NCBI RefSeq assembly: GCF_025515305.1 | Contig: NZ_JAOPHT010000004.1 | Span: 248,001-312,000, forward strand | DNA: 64,000 nucleotides | DNA from: Roseicyclus sediminis | Lineage (GTDB): Bacteria > Pseudomonadota > Alphaproteobacteria > Rhodobacterales > Rhodobacteraceae | Direction of reading: 5' to 3' | Shown: positions 1 through 10,240 of the stretch, piece by piece | How positions within the stretch are numbered: position 1 is the stretch's first letter | Layout: each line of letters opens with the position of its first letter | Notes under the pieces: generated by a model | The model's database searches: none | What the model was told of the DNA's origin: nothing | What the model saw: only the letters and a program-made list of their open reading frames with translations | Position numbers and translations under genes: made by a program

Positions 1-488
1 ATCAGCTTCGCCACGTAGGCCGCGCGCGTTCCGGAGACATCCGTGACCTTGCCGCCCGCGACCTCGGGGCGGAAATTCCCGCTTTCGGCCAGCGCCTTGA
101 TCGCGGCCATCCCGTCGTCGTTGCCGATCGGGGCGGAGCCCTTCTGCACCATCTTCATCCCGTTGTAGTCCATCGGGTTGTGCGAGGCGGTGACGCAGAT
201 GCCGCCGTCCGCGCCAAGGTGCGTGACCGCGAAGTAGGTCTCCTCCGTGCCCGAAAGCCCGAGGTCCAGCACCTCGACGCCCGCGTCCACGAGGCCCTTC
301 GCCAGTGCTTGCGCCAGCTCTTCCGAGGAGGGGCGCACGTCGCGGCCGATCACCACGCGGGACGCATCCATGACCTCTGCAAAGGCGCGGCCGACGCGAT
401 AGGCGATGTCGGTGTTGAGTTCGTCCCCGAGGCGGCCCCGGATGTCGTAGGCCTTGAAACAGGTGAGCGGGCGGGCGAGGGCGTCCAT
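1..488 (-). CDS. Phosphomannomutase/phosphoglucomutase, N-terminal part (runs off the window)
   Basis: This is an alpha-D-phosphohexomutase that interconverts hexose 6-phosphate and hexose 1-phosphate, which would feed nucleotide-sugar and exopolysaccharide synthesis in the cytoplasm. Only about 162 N-terminal residues are inside the window; the gene continues beyond base 1. The sequence shows the family start FKAYDIRGRLGDEL, an IGRDVRPSS segment near residue 48, and the active-site loop TASHNP with the phosphorylated serine at about residue 102. The chosen start is the ATG at 486-488, which begins MDALARPLTCFKAYD. Whether the preferred substrate is mannose or glucose phosphate cannot be decided from this part. 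It is the first gene of a minus-strand unit and is divergent from the gene at 619. Confidence 0.9.
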   Translation of the reverse strand, partial: MDALARPLTCFKAYDIRGRLGDELNTDIAYRVGRAFAEVMDASRVVIGRDVRPSSEELAQALAKGLVDAGVEVLDLGLSGTEETYFAVTHLGADGGICVTASHNPMDYNGMKMVQKGSAPIGNDDGMAAIKALAESGNFRPEVAGGKVTDVSGTRAAYVAKL

Positions 489-618
489 GGGACCTCCGTA
501 AATGGACAAAGGCAATCTCGCTGTGATCTATCCGATCCTGCGCGATCCCGCCACCCGCTCGCTTGGCTGGCGGAGCGTTTGCGCTAGGCTAAGCGCCGGA
601 AGGAGATGCGAAAGGCCC

Positions 619-1326
619 ATGCTCATCGTCGCGCCCGACACGATCGCCAATGCCGGCGTACTGGAGACCCGGTCGCTGCCGAAGAAGTTTCTCGGCCGCG
701 TTCAACTCGTGCCGAGGCGCGGGGGGATCGGCCTCTGGGCGCGGTTCATCCTCGAGATGCAACTTGTCCGCTACCTCTCGGCGCTGATCCCCTTCATGAT
801 CATTCCCTTCATGTCCTATGACCTCGCGCTTCCGGTGACGCAGGCGCCACTTGCCATGCTGGTCGTGATCGCGCTGGTGGAACTGAAGGTCCTGCGCCTC
901 TCGCCCCGCGCGCGCGAGCGGCTGATGTCCGAGGACGAGGCCGCGCGGCGCGTCGACGCCTTCGCCTTCCGTGCGAAGGGCGCGCTGCGGCGGATCGCGG
1001 CGCGCAAGGACCTGCGGGAGGGAGAGATCATGCTGGTGCTGGAACAGTCCGAACTTGCCCGCGTGGCGCCGCTGACGCTGGTCTCGGTCCAGACGGCGAT
1101 CCCCGAGCCGCATGTCGTGAACCTCGATGCGGGCGACCGCGCGATCCTCGACGAGATGCTGTTCGACGCGGACCTGACCGAGCGGATGCTTCATGCCGCG
1201 AACCTGCGGCAGGACAAGGTGATCCGCGAAGTGAAGATCGAGACGCGCGGCGTGTCCGCCCATGCCCGCCTTGCCGCCTGGATGGAGCAGAACGGCCAGG
1301 GCGCTCCGGAACCGGCGGGGGCCTGA
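619..1326 (+). CDS. Conserved membrane protein next to a MoxR-VWA pair, function unknown
   Basis: A 235-residue protein that I do not recognise by family. Two hydrophobic segments at about residues 53-68 and 75-91 suggest a membrane hairpin. They are followed by an Arg-rich stretch and a roughly 140-residue charged, presumably cytoplasmic domain. The start is the ATG at 619, preceded by GGAAGGAG; an in-frame upstream extension to 502 has no ribosome binding site. The next gene, a MoxR-type ATPase, begins four bases after the stop, so the three genes 619-3671 are probably one operon and this protein may be a membrane partner of the ATPase/VWA pair. That role is inference from position only. 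Confidence 0.6.
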   Translation: MLIVAPDTIANAGVLETRSLPKKFLGRVQLVPRRGGIGLWARFILEMQLVRYLSALIPFMIIPFMSYDLALPVTQAPLAMLVVIALVELKVLRLSPRARERLMSEDEAARRVDAFAFRAKGALRRIAARKDLREGEIMLVLEQSELARVAPLTLVSVQTAIPEPHVVNLDAGDRAILDEMLFDADLTERMLHAANLRQDKVIREVKIETRGVSAHARLAAWMEQNGQGAPEPAGA

Positions 1327-1330
1327 GGCG

Positions 1331-2434
1331 ATGGCAGTCAATGCGCGCGCGATCTCGGCGGGAGAGGCGCTGAAGGTTCTGGAACAGGGCTGGGAGGCGC
1401 AGGCGGCGGGCGCCCTTACGGCAAGCTGGATGCTCCACGGCCGCCCCGGCGTCGGCAAGACGGAGCTTGTCCAGACGCTCGCCGCGCGAAAGGGCGCGGA
1501 GCTTTACGACCTCCGCCTCACGACGATCGAGCCGCAGGACCTGCGGGGGCTGCCCTTCTACGACCACGACACGGGCCGCACCGTCTGGTACCGGCCGGAG
1601 GACCTGCCAGACGATCCCGCGCGCCCGGCGATCCTGTTTCTCGACGAACTGACCGCCGCCGCGCCGACGCTCCAGCCGACGGTGTATGGTCTGTTGCAGG
1701 AACGCCGGGTGGGCCGCCACCGCCTGCCCGACGGCGTCTTCATCGTGGCGGCGGGCAACACCGTCGAGGACGGGGCCATCGCCTACGAGATGGGCACCGC
1801 GCTGTCGGACCGGCTGATCCACATGATCGTTCAGGCCGATGCCGAGGACTGGTTGAAGAGCTATGCGCCGGGGGCGGGCATCCACCCGACGGTCGCGGCA
1901 TTCCTCCGGACCCGGCCCGACCTTCTGGAAACGACCGAGGAGTCGCTCCGGCGCGGCCATGCCATCGCCTGCACGCCGCGAAGCTGGACACGGGTGAGCG
2001 GGATAATGACCGCCGTCCCGGATCGCGCCGCGCGCGGTGTGATGATCGCGGGCACCGTTGGCGAGGCGGCGGCGGCGGAATTCGCGCTGATCGCCGACGA
2101 GATCGAGGCGCAGGTTCAGGTCGCCGAGATGCTGGAGACCCCCCGGCGCGACCGTACGGAAATGTATCCGTCCACGCTCCACGGCCTGACCGCGCTGATC
2201 TACGGGCTGACGGGCGCGGTGGACGAGCGCAGCCTTCCGGCCGGGATCGAGGTTCTCGCCGACCTCCGCCACCTCGACGCGCCGGCCTTCCGCGCGCTGC
2301 CTTTGTCGGAACTCGCCAGCTTCGGCTTCGAGCTTCTGATCGGGCGGGCGCTCGAGAAGGGGTGGCAGGAGGTCTTCGCGCGCTCCGACGCCTATGCGGA
2401 CTACGCGCGGGGGCGGGCGGCGGCGGGCCTGTGA
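1331..2434 (+). CDS. MoxR-family AAA+ ATPase
   Basis: A 367-residue AAA+ ATPase. MoxR-type ATPases act as chaperone-like remodellers with partner VWA-domain proteins, usually for metal or cofactor insertion or complex assembly. The Walker A motif GRPGVGKT lies at residues 37-44, Walker B ILFLDE ends near residue 106, and a sensor-1-like VAAGN follows. The start ATG at 1331 gives MAVNARAISAGEAL and sits five bases after the previous stop. The following gene encodes a VWA/DUF2201 protein, the usual partner type, ten bases downstream. The substrate of this pair is unknown. Confidence 0.85.
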   Translation: MAVNARAISAGEALKVLEQGWEAQAAGALTASWMLHGRPGVGKTELVQTLAARKGAELYDLRLTTIEPQDLRGLPFYDHDTGRTVWYRPEDLPDDPARPAILFLDELTAAAPTLQPTVYGLLQERRVGRHRLPDGVFIVAAGNTVEDGAIAYEMGTALSDRLIHMIVQADAEDWLKSYAPGAGIHPTVAAFLRTRPDLLETTEESLRRGHAIACTPRSWTRVSGIMTAVPDRAARGVMIAGTVGEAAAAEFALIADEIEAQVQVAEMLETPRRDRTEMYPSTLHGLTALIYGLTGAVDERSLPAGIEVLADLRHLDAPAFRALPLSELASFGFELLIGRALEKGWQEVFARSDAYADYARGRAAAGL

Positions 2435-2444
2435 GGCAAGGGGC

Positions 2445-3671
2445 GTGACGGTCCATTCCGCCCGCGCCGCCAGGGCCCTCGCGCATCTGGGCGAAGTCGA
2501 TCCGGCACTTGCCGTGCTCGCGCTGTGGTGCGGGCACCGGGACGGGGAGGGGGCGACGCGGACCATGGGCGATACGGTCGTGTATGGTCCCGGCTTCGCT
2601 TCGCTCGGCCTGCCCGAGCAAGTGGGCCTCGCCGCGCATCACGTCCTGCACGTGGCACTCCGCCATGCGACCCGGCAGGCCGCACTGGCCGAGCGGCTGG
2701 GGGAGCGGTTCGACGCCTCGCTCTACGGGCTTGCCGCCGACGGAATCATCAACGAGACCCTTCTGCTGGCCGGCCACGCCCTGCCGCGACCCGCCGTGAC
2801 GGTGAGCGAACTTCTGTCCGAGATCGGCCGCCCGGCGAAATCCGCCGTCGCGGCACTGGCCGACTGGGACGCGGACCGGCTTGCGATGCTTCTCCATTCC
2901 GACCCGAAACTCGCCGAGAAGGCGCGAGACTGGGGCGTGACGCGCGGCTTCGCGCAGGACCTGAGCCTTGGCGAGCCAGACGACGAAGGCGAGCGCCAGC
3001 AGACCGCCGACTGGCGCAACCAGCTGTTGCGCGCCCTGGAGGCCGGGAGGAAGGCGGGCACCGGGATCGGCCGGCTCGGCGCGATCCTCGCCGACATGGC
3101 GCCCGTGGGCACGCCATGGGAGGTGCACCTGCGTGGCCTTCTCGCGCGCGCCCTCATCGACAGGCCACGCCCCTCGCACCGCCGGCCCGCCGGGCGCTGG
3201 GCCGCGATGCTGGCGGAGGCGGGGGCGCGTGGCACGCCCGAGCCCGCCTATATCCCGGGCCAGTCGCGGCAGTCCGACCGGCCCCGCATCGCCATTTGTC
3301 TCGACACGTCCAGCTCCATCGATCCGCTGACGCTCTCGCTGTTTCTCGCCGAGGCCGAGGGCATCGTCCGTCGCACCGGGGCCGAGGCGCATCTTCTCGC
3401 CTTCGACGAGGATGTGCATGAGACGCGCCGACTGGACAGTGCTGCATGGATGGGTCTTCGCGACCTGGTCCTGCGGACCGGCGGGGGAACGGATTTCGTC
3501 CCCGCGCTGGCGGCCGCCGGCCGGCTTTCGCCCTCCATCGCGGTGATCCTGACCGACCTCGACGCGCCCTTCGGGCCACCGCCCGCCTGCCCGGTCCTCT
3601 GGGCCGTTCCGGGGCGGCAGCCGGTGGAGCCGCCGCCTTTCGGCCGGGTTCTCAGGATCGGGGAAGACTAG
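2445..3671 (+). CDS. VWA-like / DUF2201 putative metallopeptidase-domain protein
   Basis: A 408-residue protein that is the likely partner of the MoxR ATPase encoded ten bases upstream. The N-terminal half has the DUF2201 putative metallopeptidase feature [12 protein letters not shown], a His-rich helix resembling an HExxH zinc site but without the glutamate. The C-terminal half has a von Willebrand A domain with a complete MIDAS start D287-T-S-S-S, a GGGTDF loop and LTDLDAPFG. No ATG lies near the previous stop; GTG at 2445 gives the N-terminus [16 protein letters not shown] that covers the domain, whereas the first internal ATG at 2565 would cut into it. The stop at 3669-3671 overlaps the convergent betA stop. 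The cellular target cannot be read from the sequence. Confidence 0.8.
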   Translation: MTVHSARAARALAHLGEVDPALAVLALWCGHRDGEGATRTMGDTVVYGPGFASLGLPEQVGLAAHHVLHVALRHATRQAALAERLGERFDASLYGLAADGIINETLLLAGHALPRPAVTVSELLSEIGRPAKSAVAALADWDADRLAMLLHSDPKLAEKARDWGVTRGFAQDLSLGEPDDEGERQQTADWRNQLLRALEAGRKAGTGIGRLGAILADMAPVGTPWEVHLRGLLARALIDRPRPSHRRPAGRWAAMLAEAGARGTPEPAYIPGQSRQSDRPRIAICLDTSSSIDPLTLSLFLAEAEGIVRRTGAEAHLLAFDEDVHETRRLDSAAWMGLRDLVLRTGGGTDFVPALAAAGRLSPSIAVILTDLDAPFGPPPACPVLWAVPGRQPVEPPPFGRVLRIGED

Positions 3672-5347
3672 GCGCTTCGGACGCGGGTCTTTCCCGCTTC
3701 GCTCTCGCGCTGCGCCGTTTCCCAGTCCGGCGCAATCCAGGGGGGGCGGTTGTCGCGGGGCAGGGGATCGCGCCCAAGGATGTGGTCCGCGGCCTTCTCG
3801 CCCACCATGATCGAGGGCGCGTTCGTGTTTCCGTTCGTCACCTGCGGGAAGATGGAGCTGTCGGCGAGCCTGAGCCCCTCGATCCCGATGACCCGCGCCT
3901 GCGGGTCGACCACGGCCATCGGGTCTTCCCTCCGGCCCATCCTGCAGGTGCCGCAGGGGTGATAGGCGCTTTCGGCGTGTTCGCGGATGGCGGCGTCGAT
4001 GGCGTCGTCGTCCTGCGCGTCGCCGCCCGGCAAGAGCTCGTCGCCGGCGAAGGCCTGCATCGGCGTCTGCGCCATGATCTCGCGCGTGAGGCGGATCGCG
4101 CGGCGGAACTCGATCCAGTCGTCTTCGTGGCTCATGTAGTTGAACAGGATCGAGGGCGGCGCGGCGGGATCCGGGCCGCGCAACGCCACCCGGCCCCGGC
4201 TTTTCGACCGCATCGGTCCGACATGGGCCTGGAAACCGTGGCCGCCCGCCGCAACCGCCCCGTCATAGCGCACCGCGATGGGCAGGAAGTGGAACTGGAT
4301 GTCCGGGTAGTCGATCCCGGCCCGGGAACGGATGAAGCCGCAGGCCTCGAACTGGTTCGAGGCACCGAGCCCCGTGCGGGTGAACAGCCACTGCGCCCCC
4401 ACGAGGGCCTTGCCCCAGAGCGACCAGTAGGGCGCGAGGCTGACGGGCTGCGTCGCGGCGTACTGGACGTAGATCTCCAGGTGATCCTGGAGGTTCTGGC
4501 CCACGCCCGGCCGGTCCGCGACAACGGGAATCCCGTTCTCCACCAGGTGGTTGGCCGGTCCAATTCCACTCGTCATGAGAATTTTGGGCGAATTGATCGC
4601 GCCCGCCGCGAGGATGACCTCGGCCCTGGCGCGGATGAGCTTGCCGCAAGACAGCCGGATCCCGGTGGCGCGGCCTTCGACGATCTCGATCCGCTCCGCC
4701 AGCCCGCGCACGACCTTCGCGTTTCCGGTCGCGAGCGCGGGCCGGAGATAGGCATCGGCGGCGGACCAGCGCCGGCCTTGCCAGATCGTTCGCTCGAAGG
4801 CGCCGAAGCCTTCCTGCCGTTCGCCGTTGTAATCCTCGGTCCGCCCATAGCCAGCGGCGGCGCCCGCCTCGATAAACGCTTGGAAAAGCGGATTTTTCTG
4901 TTCGCCCCGCGTGATGTGAAGGGGGCCGTCAGTCCCGCGCCAGGACGGATCGCCCGCATCGCCGTGCCAGGCCTCCATGCGCCGGAAGTAGGGCAGCACG
5001 TCGGCATGGGCCCATCCGTCCGCGCCCATCTCGGCCCATGTGTCATAGTCGCGGGCGTGGCCCCGCACATAGATCATCCCGTTGATCGAGGACGACCCGC
5101 CCAGAACCTTGCCGCGCGGACAGGCCATGCGGCGATTGTTCATGTGCGGCTCGGGCTCCGTCACATAGCCCCAGTCGTAGCGCGACATGCCCATCGGGTA
5201 GGACAGCGCGGCCGGCATCCGGATGAAAGGTCCCGCATCCGTGCCGCCATGCTCGATGACGATGACCGAACGCCCCGCCTCGGCCAGCCGGTAGGCGATG
5301 GCGCAGCCCGCGGACCCCGCGCCCAGGATGACGTAATCGGCTTCCAT
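3668..5347 (-). CDS. betA: Choline dehydrogenase (GMC oxidoreductase)
   Basis: A 559-residue FAD-dependent GMC oxidoreductase that oxidises choline to betaine aldehyde, the first step of glycine betaine synthesis, usually at the inner membrane. The FAD-binding motif GAGSAG is at residues 9-14, followed by the BetA-typical segments [19 protein letters not shown] and [14 protein letters not shown]. The C-terminus has [11 protein letters not shown] with the active-site His and the family end [20 protein letters not shown]. The start ATG at 5345-5347 places the Rossmann motif at the expected distance; the longer open frame to 5530 lacks homology. It is the last gene of the betI-betC-betB-betA series, so substrate assignment is well supported by context. 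Confidence 0.93.
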   Translation of the reverse strand: MEADYVILGAGSAGCAIAYRLAEAGRSVIVIEHGGTDAGPFIRMPAALSYPMGMSRYDWGYVTEPEPHMNNRRMACPRGKVLGGSSSINGMIYVRGHARDYDTWAEMGADGWAHADVLPYFRRMEAWHGDAGDPSWRGTDGPLHITRGEQKNPLFQAFIEAGAAAGYGRTEDYNGERQEGFGAFERTIWQGRRWSAADAYLRPALATGNAKVVRGLAERIEIVEGRATGIRLSCGKLIRARAEVILAAGAINSPKILMTSGIGPANHLVENGIPVVADRPGVGQNLQDHLEIYVQYAATQPVSLAPYWSLWGKALVGAQWLFTRTGLGASNQFEACGFIRSRAGIDYPDIQFHFLPIAVRYDGAVAAGGHGFQAHVGPMRSKSRGRVALRGPDPAAPPSILFNYMSHEDDWIEFRRAIRLTREIMAQTPMQAFAGDELLPGGDAQDDDAIDAAIREHAESAYHPCGTCRMGRREDPMAVVDPQARVIGIEGLRLADSSIFPQVTNGNTNAPSIMVGEKAADHILGRDPLPRDNRPPWIAPDWETAQRESEAGKTRVRSA

Positions 5348-5450
5348 CAGCGGTTTCCCCGGACTGCTCGCTCGTGCGAAGCGTGGATCGCAACACACTG
5401 ACCATGCGTTTGAAAATGAGTTATCAACATGTGGAGAAGCCTGTGGATCA

Positions 5451-6902
5451 TCAGAAAGGCGCCTCCACGCGGCCCAGCGACACGTAGACCGCCTTCGGCT
5501 GGCTGTAGGCTTCGATCGCCGCACGGGCATTTTCGCGTCCGATGCCGCTGGATTTCACGCCGCCGAAGGGCATCTCGATCGGTGTCAGGTTGTACTGGTT
5601 GATCCAGCAGGTTCCGGCACGCAGCCTGCGGACCACGCGGTGGGCGCGCGCCAGGTCGCGGGTAAAGACCCCCGCTGCGAGGCCGAACTCGGTCGCATTC
5701 GCCCGTGCGATGACCTCCTCCTCCTCGGTGAAGTCCAGCACCGACATGACGGGGCCGAAGATCTCCTCGCGGGCGATGGCCATGGTATCGGTCACGTCGG
5801 CGAAGACGGTCGGTTCGATGAACCAGCCCGGCCCGGGGCGCGCCTTGCCCCCGACCACGAGCCTTGCGCCTTCCGAGACGCCTTTCTCTATGTAATTCAG
5901 GACGATGCCGCGCTGCCCTTCGGAAACCATCGGGCCGAGATGCGTCGCCTCGTCCATCGGATCGCCGATCACGGCGCGCGCGGTGCGCTCGGCCAGGCGG
6001 GCGAGGAAGGCCGCCTTCACGCCCGTCTGCACGAAGACCCGCGTTCCGTTCGAACAGATCTGCCCTGTGGAGTAGAAGTTCGCGTTGATCGCCGCGCTGA
6101 CGGCGTCCTCAACATCGGCGTCGTCAAAGATGATGAGGGGCGACTTGCCGCCCAGTTCCATCGTGACGTGCTTCAGGCCCTCGGCCGCGGCGGCATAGAC
6201 GCGCCGGCCTGTCGGCACCGACCCGGTGAGCGAGACCTTGGCGACGCGCGCGTCGGCCACCAGCGCCGCGCCGACCTCGCCCGCGCCCTGCACCACGTTG
6301 AATAGGCCCGCGGGCGCCCCGGCCTCGACCAGGATTTCCGCGAGCTTCAAGGCGCTTAGCGGCGTCTCTTCCGACGGTTTGAAGACCATCGCGTTGCCGC
6401 AGGCCAGCGCCGGGGCCGCTTTCCAGCAGGCGATCTGGATCGGGTAGTTCCACGCCCCGATGCCGACGCAGACGCCGAGAGGTTCGCGGATCGTGTAGGC
6501 GAAGTCCCCGCCGAGCTCGACCGATTCTCCGGTCAGCGTTCCGGCCATCCCGCCGAAATATTCGAGGCAGTCCGCCCCGCTCGCTGCATCGGCCACCAGC
6601 GTTTCGGAGAGCGGCTTGCCCGTGTCCATCGTCTCGAGTTCCGAGAGCGCGCGGTTGCGCTCACGCAGGATCTGCGCGGCCCGGATCAGCACGCGCCCGC
6701 GCTCGGCGCCGGTCCGCGCGGCCCAGTCGCGCTGCGCGTCTTCGGCGGCGGCGAGGGCCGCCTCGATGACCGGGGGCGTCGCCGCATGGACCTGTCCCAG
6801 ACGCTCGCCCGTCGCGGGATAGATCAGGGGGATGATTGTCCCCGATGCATCCTCCATCGGGCGTCCGTTCACGAAATGGCTGGCTTTCGGCTGCACGTTC
6901 AT
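5451..6902 (-). CDS. betB: Betaine aldehyde dehydrogenase
   Basis: A 483-residue NAD(P)-dependent aldehyde dehydrogenase that converts betaine aldehyde to glycine betaine. Length matches the family (about 490). Diagnostic segments are the cofactor and fold motifs [29 protein letters not shown] and MELGGKSP with the general-base glutamate, the catalytic cysteine in GQICSNGTR, and [13 protein letters not shown]. The start ATG at 6900-6902 gives [13 protein letters not shown] and lies two bases from the betC stop, so betC and betB are translationally close. The open frame extends upstream to 7517 through betC and that extension is spurious. The gap of about 100 bases to betA includes no terminator that I can see. 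Confidence 0.94.
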   Translation of the reverse strand: MNVQPKASHFVNGRPMEDASGTIIPLIYPATGERLGQVHAATPPVIEAALAAAEDAQRDWAARTGAERGRVLIRAAQILRERNRALSELETMDTGKPLSETLVADAASGADCLEYFGGMAGTLTGESVELGGDFAYTIREPLGVCVGIGAWNYPIQIACWKAAPALACGNAMVFKPSEETPLSALKLAEILVEAGAPAGLFNVVQGAGEVGAALVADARVAKVSLTGSVPTGRRVYAAAAEGLKHVTMELGGKSPLIIFDDADVEDAVSAAINANFYSTGQICSNGTRVFVQTGVKAAFLARLAERTARAVIGDPMDEATHLGPMVSEGQRGIVLNYIEKGVSEGARLVVGGKARPGPGWFIEPTVFADVTDTMAIAREEIFGPVMSVLDFTEEEEVIARANATEFGLAAGVFTRDLARAHRVVRRLRAGTCWINQYNLTPIEMPFGGVKSSGIGRENARAAIEAYSQPKAVYVSLGRVEAPF

Positions 6903-6904
6903 CC

Positions 6905-8413
6905 CTATTCCCCCCTTGGGAAGCGCTGGTTTTCTTCCAGCACGTTCAGATCCATGTGGTTGCGCATGTAGCGATCCGATGCCGCCCGCAACGGCTGGAA
7001 ATCCCATGGGAAATACGCGCCGTTTCTCAGGCTTTCGTAGACCACGAGCCGCCGCGCCTGGCTGTCGCGCACCTCGGCGTCGAACGCTTCGAGGTCCCAG
7101 CGGGCGGCGGCCATCACGCGGAACCTTTCGAGGACCTGCGCTTGGGCCGCATCCTCCGCGAGGTTGTTCATTTCGTGCGGATCGGCCGTGAGGTCGAAGA
7201 GCTGCTCGGGGTCGGCGGCGCAGTTGGTGTATTTCCAGCGCCCGGCCCGCAGCGCGATCATCGGCGAGATAGTCCCCTCGGCGGCGTATTCCATGGCGAC
7301 GGGGCTTTCGCGGAGAGCTCCCTGGGCCAGCGGCAGAAGGCTCTCGCCATCGGTCCAGGGCATGACCTCGGCCAGGTCCACGCCGGCGAGTGCGCAGAGG
7401 GTCGGGCAGACGTCGAGCGTGGAAACGGGGGTCTCGATCAGCCCCGGCGCGAGGCCCGGCGCCGAGATCATCAGCGGCACGCGCGAGGAGCCTTCGAAGA
7501 AGCTCATCTTGAACCACAATCCCCGCTCGCCCAGCATGTCGCCGTGGTCAGAGACGAAGACGACGATCGCCTCCTGCCGGGTGCGGTCGAGCACGTCCAG
7601 CAGCCCCGCTATCTTCCCGTCGAGATAGGTGATGTTGGCGAAATAGGCGCGGCGGGCACGGGCGACGTGATCCTCGGTGATCTCGTAATTGCGCCAGTCG
7701 TTGGCGTCGAAGAGGCGCTGCGAATGCGGGTCGTGGCCTTCGTAGGGAAGGGCTGCGACCGCCGGCTGCAGGTGCCTGCAATCGCCGTAGAGATCCCAGA
7801 ATTCCCGGCGTGCGACATAGGGGTCATGGGGATGCGTGAAGCTGACGGTGAGGCACCAGGGCCGCGCGTCGTGGCCGCGCGCGAGATCGTAAAGCTTCTG
7901 CTCGGCCAGAAAGGCGACCTCGTCGTCGTATTCCATCTGGTTGGTGATCTCGGCCACGCCAGCCCCGGTAACCGAGCCGAGGTTGTGATACCACCAGTCG
8001 ATCCGCTCGCCGGGCTTGCGGTAATCCGGGGTCCAGCCGAAATCGGCGGGGTAGATGTCGGTCGTCAGACGCTCCTCGAAGCCATGGAGCTGGTCGGGCC
8101 CGACGAAATGCATCTTGCCCGACAGGCAGGTGCGGTAGCCCGCGCGGCGCAGGTGGTGGGCGAAGGTCGGGATGTCCGAGGCGAACTCGGCGGCGTTGTC
8201 GTAGACCCGCGTGCGCGAGGGGAGCCGCCCCGACATGAAGCTCGCCCGCCCGGGCGCGCAGAGGGGCGAAGCCGTGTAGGCATTGGCGAAACGCGTGGAG
8301 CGGGCCGCCAGCGCCTTGAGCGTCGGCGCATGGAGCCAGTCGGCGGGGCCGTCGGGGAAGAGCGTCCCGTTCAGCTGGTCGACCATCACGATCAGGATGT
8401 TGGGTTGTGCCAT
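6905..8413 (-). CDS. betC: Choline-sulfatase
   Basis: A 502-residue type I sulfatase that hydrolyses choline-O-sulfate to choline and sulfate, feeding BetA. The formylglycine site is the cysteine at residue 52 in L-C-A-P-G-R, matching C-x-P-x-R, so maturation by a formylglycine-generating enzyme encoded elsewhere is expected. The N-terminal [15 protein letters not shown] has the metal-binding Asp, and [13 protein letters not shown] gives the second metal-site residues. The C-terminal [21 protein letters not shown] ending is typical of BetC. The start ATG at 8411-8413 is immediately before MAQPNILIV. Its presence means that the host can use sulfated choline, a compound made by algae and plants. 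Confidence 0.93.
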   Translation of the reverse strand: MAQPNILIVMVDQLNGTLFPDGPADWLHAPTLKALAARSTRFANAYTASPLCAPGRASFMSGRLPSRTRVYDNAAEFASDIPTFAHHLRRAGYRTCLSGKMHFVGPDQLHGFEERLTTDIYPADFGWTPDYRKPGERIDWWYHNLGSVTGAGVAEITNQMEYDDEVAFLAEQKLYDLARGHDARPWCLTVSFTHPHDPYVARREFWDLYGDCRHLQPAVAALPYEGHDPHSQRLFDANDWRNYEITEDHVARARRAYFANITYLDGKIAGLLDVLDRTRQEAIVVFVSDHGDMLGERGLWFKMSFFEGSSRVPLMISAPGLAPGLIETPVSTLDVCPTLCALAGVDLAEVMPWTDGESLLPLAQGALRESPVAMEYAAEGTISPMIALRAGRWKYTNCAADPEQLFDLTADPHEMNNLAEDAAQAQVLERFRVMAAARWDLEAFDAEVRDSQARRLVVYESLRNGAYFPWDFQPLRAASDRYMRNHMDLNVLEENQRFPRGE

Positions 8414-8528
8414 GTTCAGAACCGGTGCGCCTTCATGCGTTGCGGGAATTCGGACGCGACAGGATGGCCCGGGGACCCGACCCCGGTGCGGTGCGGGATG
8501 GACCGGGCATGGACTGCGATCAGGCCGC

Positions 8529-9101
8529 TCATCGCAGGATCCCGTCGAAATAGGCCTCGACCGTTGCGATGGCCGCGGTGGCGTCGGGCGGCCCAACCTC
8601 GGCCAGCGCATGGCGGATATAGAGCCCGTCGATCAGGGCCGCGGCGGTGCGCGCCACCCCGACGGGTTCCTCCGTCAAGGGGCGCAGCGCATGGGTGAGG
8701 TTCGACACCAGCCGGTGCTGGTAGACCCGCAAGAGACGCGCGGCTTCCGGCTGGGTCTGGGCCACCACGTAGAAGTTGAGCCACGCGGCCACCACCTCGG
8801 GCTGGAAATTGCGGCCACCGAAACTGGCCCGGACCAGCGCCGAAAGCCGGTCCCGAGGGCCGCGCGCACCGGCCAATTCGCGCCGAGTCTCGACGCCGTA
8901 AAGCGTGAGAATCGCACGCATCGCCGCCAGGAACAGCCGGTCCTTGCCGCCGAAGTAGTGAAAGGCGAGGGCGGGCGAGACGCCCGCGCGCTTCGCGATC
9001 TGCCCGACGGTCACATCGAGGCTGCCCGTGGCGCCGATCTCGAAGATCGCCGCCTCGACCAGTTCCTCGCGCCTCAGCGTCTCGATTCCGCGTCCCGACA
9101 T
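8529..9101 (-). CDS. betI: TetR-type repressor of the bet locus
   Basis: A 190-residue TetR-family regulator. BetI proteins repress the betaine genes and are relieved by choline. The N-terminal helix-turn-helix includes TVGQIAKRAGVSPALAFHYFGGKDRLFLAAMRAIL, and the order BetI-BetC-BetB-BetA supports the name. I choose the ATG at 9101 (MSGRGIETLRREELVEAA) because GGAGG lies about eight bases upstream and BetI proteins start at this position. An in-frame ATG at 9131 would add ten residues. A perfect 9-bp inverted repeat lies 34 bases upstream, between this gene and choX. The betC start is 115 bases downstream. Confidence 0.88.
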   Translation of the reverse strand: MSGRGIETLRREELVEAAIFEIGATGSLDVTVGQIAKRAGVSPALAFHYFGGKDRLFLAAMRAILTLYGVETRRELAGARGPRDRLSALVRASFGGRNFQPEVVAAWLNFYVVAQTQPEAARLLRVYQHRLVSNLTHALRPLTEEPVGVARTAAALIDGLYIRHALAEVGPPDATAAIATVEAYFDGILR

Positions 9102-9134
9102 GGGCCATCCTCCGCTCCGCCTTGCTGCCATTTG

Positions 9135-9154
9135 TTGATTGACTCGTCAATCAA
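9135..9154. promoter_or_regulatory. BetI-type operator palindrome
   Basis: A perfect inverted repeat TTGATTGAC-N2-GTCAATCAA, read directly from the sequence, lies between the divergent betI and choX genes. The half site TTGATTG is the same as in the known enterobacterial BetI operator. One shared site could control both bet and cho arms in response to choline. The binding protein is inferred from the neighbouring betI. Confidence 0.8.
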
Positions 9155-9239
9155 TCCGCATGACCGCTTGCCACGGGGCCGGTGGGGTGTTGAAACTGTC
9201 GCCAGACAAAGACTGCAAAAAACGACAGGGAGATATCGA

Positions 9240-10169
9240 ATGACCCGCCTTCTGACCGCTACCGCCATTTCCGCTCTCGCCGCGGGGGCCGCCTTCGCCG
9301 ATTGCGAGACCGTGACTTTCTCGGATGTGGGCTGGACCGACATCACCGCGACGACGGCCGCGACGACTGTCGTGCTCGAGGCACTGGGCTACGAGACCGA
9401 GACGCTCGTGCTGTCGGTGCCGGTGACCTACACCTCGCTGGCCGGGGGCGACGTGGACATCTTCCTTGGCAACTGGATGCCGACGATGGAGGCCGACATC
9501 GCGCCCTACCGCGACGCGGGCACGGTCGATACCGTTCGTGCCAACCTCGAAGGCGCGAAATACACGCTCGCCACCAACGCCGCAGGCGCGGCCATGGGGA
9601 TCGCCGATTTCTCGGACATCGCCGCGGCCGCGGATGCCCTCGACAACAGCATCTACGGGATCGAGCCGGGCAACGACGGCAACCGGCTCATCATGGACAT
9701 GATCGCGGCGGATGCCTTCGGCCTCGGTGCGGCCGAGTTCGACGTGGTCGAAAGCTCCGAGCAGGGGATGCTGGCGCAGGTCGCCCGCGCGAGCGACCGG
9801 AACGAGCCCATCGTCTTCCTCGGCTGGGAGCCCCACCCGATGAACGCCAATTTCGAGCTGACCTACCTCACGGGTGGCGACGACTGGTTCGGCCCCGACC
9901 TCGGCGGCGCCACGGTCTACACCAACACGCGCGCGGGTTACGTGGCCGAATGCCCGAACCTCGGGACGTTCCTCAACAACCTCGAGTTCAGCCTCGCCAT
10001 GGAAAACGAGATCATGGGCGCGATCCTGAACGACGGCGAGGATCCGGAAGATGCCGCGACCGCGTGGCTTTCGGCCAACCCTGATGTCGTGATGGGCTGG
10101 CTCGACGGCGTGACGACGGTGGATGGCGGCGACGCCGCGGCGGCCGTGTCGCAAGCGCTCGGGCTTTGA
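9240..10169 (+). CDS. choX: Choline ABC transporter, periplasmic substrate-binding protein
   Basis: A 309-residue OpuAC/ChoX-type periplasmic binding protein for choline. It has a clear Sec signal peptide of about 20 residues (LLTATAISALAAGAAFA, cleavage before DCETV) and the family segments TFSDVGWTD, DIFLGNWMPTMEADI, IYGIEPGNDGN and FLGWEPHPMNANFE, which hold aromatic residues of the kind that cage the quaternary ammonium. The start ATG at 9240 follows CAGGGAG. The longer open frame to 8283 runs through betI and is not real. It is the first gene of the choXWV operon and is divergent from betI across a candidate BetI operator. Confidence 0.93.
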   Translation: MTRLLTATAISALAAGAAFADCETVTFSDVGWTDITATTAATTVVLEALGYETETLVLSVPVTYTSLAGGDVDIFLGNWMPTMEADIAPYRDAGTVDTVRANLEGAKYTLATNAAGAAMGIADFSDIAAAADALDNSIYGIEPGNDGNRLIMDMIAADAFGLGAAEFDVVESSEQGMLAQVARASDRNEPIVFLGWEPHPMNANFELTYLTGGDDWFGPDLGGATVYTNTRAGYVAECPNLGTFLNNLEFSLAMENEIMGAILNDGEDPEDAATAWLSANPDVVMGWLDGVTTVDGGDAAAAVSQALGL

Positions 10170-10240
10170 TCCACTGACACGTGGCTCGAACGGGCGGCTG
10201 CGATGACGTGCCGCCCGTTTGCCTGAGGGGCTGACGATCG

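Noticed and set aside
180-587. Open frame of 135 codons on the plus strand
   Set aside because: It is antisense to the phosphomannomutase N-terminus, whose TASHNP motif is intact; the frame has no recognisable protein pattern.
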